Source: Niastella sp966211305 (GTDB taxonomy: Bacteria; Bacteroidota; Bacteroidia; Chitinophagales; Chitinophagaceae). Taken from it: a stretch of 64,000 bases of DNA. A program made the position numbers and the translations under genes. The DNA lies in NCBI GenBank assembly GCA_966211305.1, contig CBIHPC010000010.1:7443-71442 (forward strand), written 5' to 3'. Each line of letters starts with the position of its first letter. Positions within the stretch are counted from its first letter, which is position 1. Shown piece after piece: positions 62,424 through 64,000 of the stretch. The notes below the pieces were generated by a model. That model had not been told where the DNA came from, did not search any database, and saw nothing but the letters and a program-made list of their open reading frames with translations.

Positions 62424-62807
62424 ATGCGAACACTTCTTATTATACTCGTTGCCTTTGTGGGCATATCTTCCACATTAATTGGTATGCTGCTGATAGCCTA
62501 TCCGGTTGTGAGTGCCTATGGCCTGTGGATGGATTTTTTGAATCCTGCTTTTGAACAAAACTTTACGCTACCAGGCGTTATGTTTATTATAACCGGCGGC
62601 GTAAACCTCACAGCACTGTTAAGTTGTTCACAACGAAGCAGAACACAATACAGCTGGTCGTTTATCGGCAGTGTATGCATGATTGCCTGGGTGGTAACGC
62701 ATTCGCTTCTATTACAGGCAATACCCTGGCTGTACCTTACTTATCTTGTCTGCTGCTTACTCATATTACTGCTTTCGTGGCAGTTGAAAGGTAAGTGGGC
62801 GATATAA
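62424..62807 (+). CDS. Small four-helix membrane protein
   Basis: 127 residues: helices ~3-28 (LLIILVAFVGISSTLIGMLLIAYPVV), ~47-68 (LPGVMFIITGGVNLTALLSC), ~78-98 (SFIGSVCMIAWVVTHSLLLQ) and ~101-122 (WLYLTYLVCCLLILLLSW), with a short basic C-terminus. Unknown function; similar small proteins are common in stress clusters. Monocistronic. Confidence 0.75.
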   Translation: MRTLLIILVAFVGISSTLIGMLLIAYPVVSAYGLWMDFLNPAFEQNFTLPGVMFIITGGVNLTALLSCSQRSRTQYSWSFIGSVCMIAWVVTHSLLLQAIPWLYLTYLVCCLLILLLSWQLKGKWAI

Positions 62808-62838
62808 GGTTTTATATTCAGAAAGTTATAAATCATCT

Positions 62839-62974
62839 TTATTCCTGCCAGCTGCCCAACTGCATTTTGGCGGCGGTGCGCTGGTAATTCCACTCCACAT
62901 CTCCTTCCAGGATCATCACGCCTTGTTCACCAAAAAGATTTTCTTCATTCACAAAGCGAATTGGCAGGACATCC
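62839..62974 (-). pseudogene. Relic of a BON-domain protein
   Basis: A minus-strand frame without a start reads DVLPIRFVNEENLFGEQGVMILEGDVEWNYQRTAAK and ends GSWQE stop. The segment LEGDVEWNYQRTAA is the last conserved strand of BON domains of the osmY type. The upstream part is missing; the frame begins at the stop of the receiver gene. Confidence 0.5.
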
Positions 62975-62979
62975 GATGA

Positions 62980-63366
62980 TCAATTCCATTTTTCGCCAAG
63001 CACAAAAGACACCATATAAAATACATCATCGGGTAAAACAGGTTTGCTCATGAAATGTGCGGCGCCGAGGCTTTTTAACCTGACCGATTCCTTTTCATCC
63101 CGGGAAGTTGTATAAATGATCACCGGAACAGCAGCCAGCCGGGGATCTTTTTTAATTTCTATCAGGCACTGCTCTCCGCTCAGACCGGGCATTCGCAGGT
63201 CGAGAAAAATAAAATCGGGCAAAACATTTTCTACATTATTTAAATATATGAGGGCTTCCTGTGTATTAGCCGCAGCTACATATTTAATCGTGTCATCAAA
63301 TTCCGCCGTCGCTTCAAAGAACAACTTCCTGTCATCGGCATCATCATCAATTAGTAAAATAGTCAT
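62980..63366 (-). CDS. Single-domain response regulator
   Basis: 128 residues, one receiver: IDDDADDRKLF, phospho-acceptor D56 (FIFLDLRMPGLSG), YTTSRDEKE and MSKPVLPDD. No output domain. It follows a histidine kinase (63402 onward) by 35 bp on the same strand and is its probable partner, mirroring the pair at 2.5-4.4 kb. Confidence 0.92.
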   Translation of the reverse strand: MTILLIDDDADDRKLFFEATAEFDDTIKYVAAANTQEALIYLNNVENVLPDFIFLDLRMPGLSGEQCLIEIKKDPRLAAVPVIIYTTSRDEKESVRLKSLGAAHFMSKPVLPDDVFYMVSFVLGEKWN

Positions 63367-63401
63367 TGTATTTCATTTGAAGTAATTGCAATAATGATCT
63401 T

Positions 63402-64000
63402 TCATTCCTTTAAGGGAAGAAGTATATGAAACTCCGTACCCATTCCTTCTTTTGAGTGTACATAAATTTCGCCATTATGATTTAACACTATCTTTTTACA
63501 TAAGGCCAGGCCGATACCCGTTCCTTCAAAACGGTCGGTTGCATTCAATCGCTGGAATATCAGAAAGATCTGTTCCATAAATTTTTCATCGATCCCTATC
63601 CCGTTATCAGAAAAAACGATCTCACAACAGGGGAATTCGCTATCAAGTGATGGGTGCTTTTGCACCTCTGCGGCCGAAAGCTTTTTGTAAGAAATGTGTA
63701 TTACCGGCGATACATCTGGCCGGGAAAATTTCAATGCATTTCCGAGCAGATTGTAAAAAAGCTGGTTCATCTGCAAGGGCGCCGCTTTTATAACAGGGAG
63801 TTCATCCTGTGTTATAACGGCTTTTTTCTGTTCAATCAGCATATCAAAGTCATTCCTGACATTTTGCAAAATAACGTTCAGGTCTACCTGTTCAAAAACA
63901 TTGTGATCCAACACCTTTGAAAAATTAAGCACATCATTGATCAGCCCCGACATCCGCTTTGCTGCCAGGCTGATCTTGTTGATCAGTTCCCTGGCTTCAC
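63402..64000 (-). CDS. Histidine kinase, C-terminal part (cut by the window edge)
   Basis: The frame is open to the right edge and reads EARELINKISLAAKRMSGLINDVLNFSKV, the end of a phytochrome-like HisKA helix pair, then an HATPase (NLLGNALKFSRPDV, DNGIGIDEKFMEQIFLIFQRL, GTGIGLALCKKIVLNHNGEIYVHS, GMGTEFHILLP). The Met at 63953 is internal, not the start. The sensor half lies outside the window. It is in an operon with the receiver gene. Confidence 0.92.
   Translation of the reverse strand, partial: EARELINKISLAAKRMSGLINDVLNFSKVLDHNVFEQVDLNVILQNVRNDFDMLIEQKKAVITQDELPVIKAAPLQMNQLFYNLLGNALKFSRPDVSPVIHISYKKLSAAEVQKHPSLDSEFPCCEIVFSDNGIGIDEKFMEQIFLIFQRLNATDRFEGTGIGLALCKKIVLNHNGEIYVHSKEGMGTEFHILLPLKE

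Overview
The window looks like a chromosomal segment of a Bacteroidota bacterium, most like Chitinophagaceae (Niastella/Chitinophaga-like). The grounds are type IX secretion C-terminal sorting domains (one at the left edge, one at 48-50 kb), promoters of the TTTG-N19-TAnnTTTG type (clearest before the tRNA), weak or absent Shine-Dalgarno sequences, MacB/FtsX permeases without a partner ATPase, and many PAS/histidine-kinase genes. No plasmid or phage backbone, rRNA or CRISPR array was seen.

Layout. 0-4.4 kb: end of a T9SS-secreted protein, a secreted orphan, then a three-gene signalling operon (REC-kinase, PAS-PAS kinase, single-domain receiver). 4.4-9.3 kb: GH43 lipoprotein, AraC regulator, secreted alpha/beta hydrolase and two orphans. 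9.4-12.5 kb: a marR-rph operon, probably rifampin phosphotransferase, with a MarR-type operator over its promoter. 12.5-22.6 kb: tRNA-Leu(CAG) followed by an AT-rich accessory block of minus-strand genes, with gene fragments, repeated hairpins, an attC-like inverted repeat and, at both edges, arrays of a TAACTATG-like motif phased every 20-21 bp. 22.8-28 kb: HxlR/old-yellow-enzyme divergon, serine hydrolase, an ATPase relic, and a fluoride riboswitch controlling a CLC-F fluoride exporter. 28-34 kb: YfiR-like / TonB-dependent receptor / hybrid kinase operon. 34-45.4 kb: a nitrate-respiration island with a molybdenum nitrate reductase, Fe-S protein, Rieske protein, cytochrome b and DUF6755 protein on the minus strand, two MFS/NarK carriers on the plus strand, a DGC / truncated DUF2249 / membrane / DUF59 operon, and an unrecognised 614-aa Cys-containing protein. 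45.5-50 kb: sorbosone-dehydrogenase-like lipoprotein and an SBBP-repeat T9SS protein. 50-63 kb: universal stress protein, Hsp20, SDR, Mla lipid-transport operon, AI-2E carrier, PAS kinase, an orphan, a MacAB-like efflux operon and a small membrane protein. The right edge cuts a second kinase/receiver pair.

How it hangs together. From 34 kb onward, eleven intergenic sites match TGAY-N4-RTCA, the symmetry expected of an FNR/NNR/CRP-family regulator. They lie before the 614-aa gene, the DGC operon, the nitrate reductase/narK divergon, the SBBP gene, usp, hsp20, the SDR, mla/AI-2E, the 58.3-kb orphan, the efflux operon and the 62.4-kb membrane gene. Inspection by eye of the gaps left of 34 kb gave none. 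The right half therefore reads as one oxygen- or nitric-oxide-responsive regulon whose regulator gene lies outside the window. All function calls come from reading the sequence and recalled family knowledge; no database search was run.
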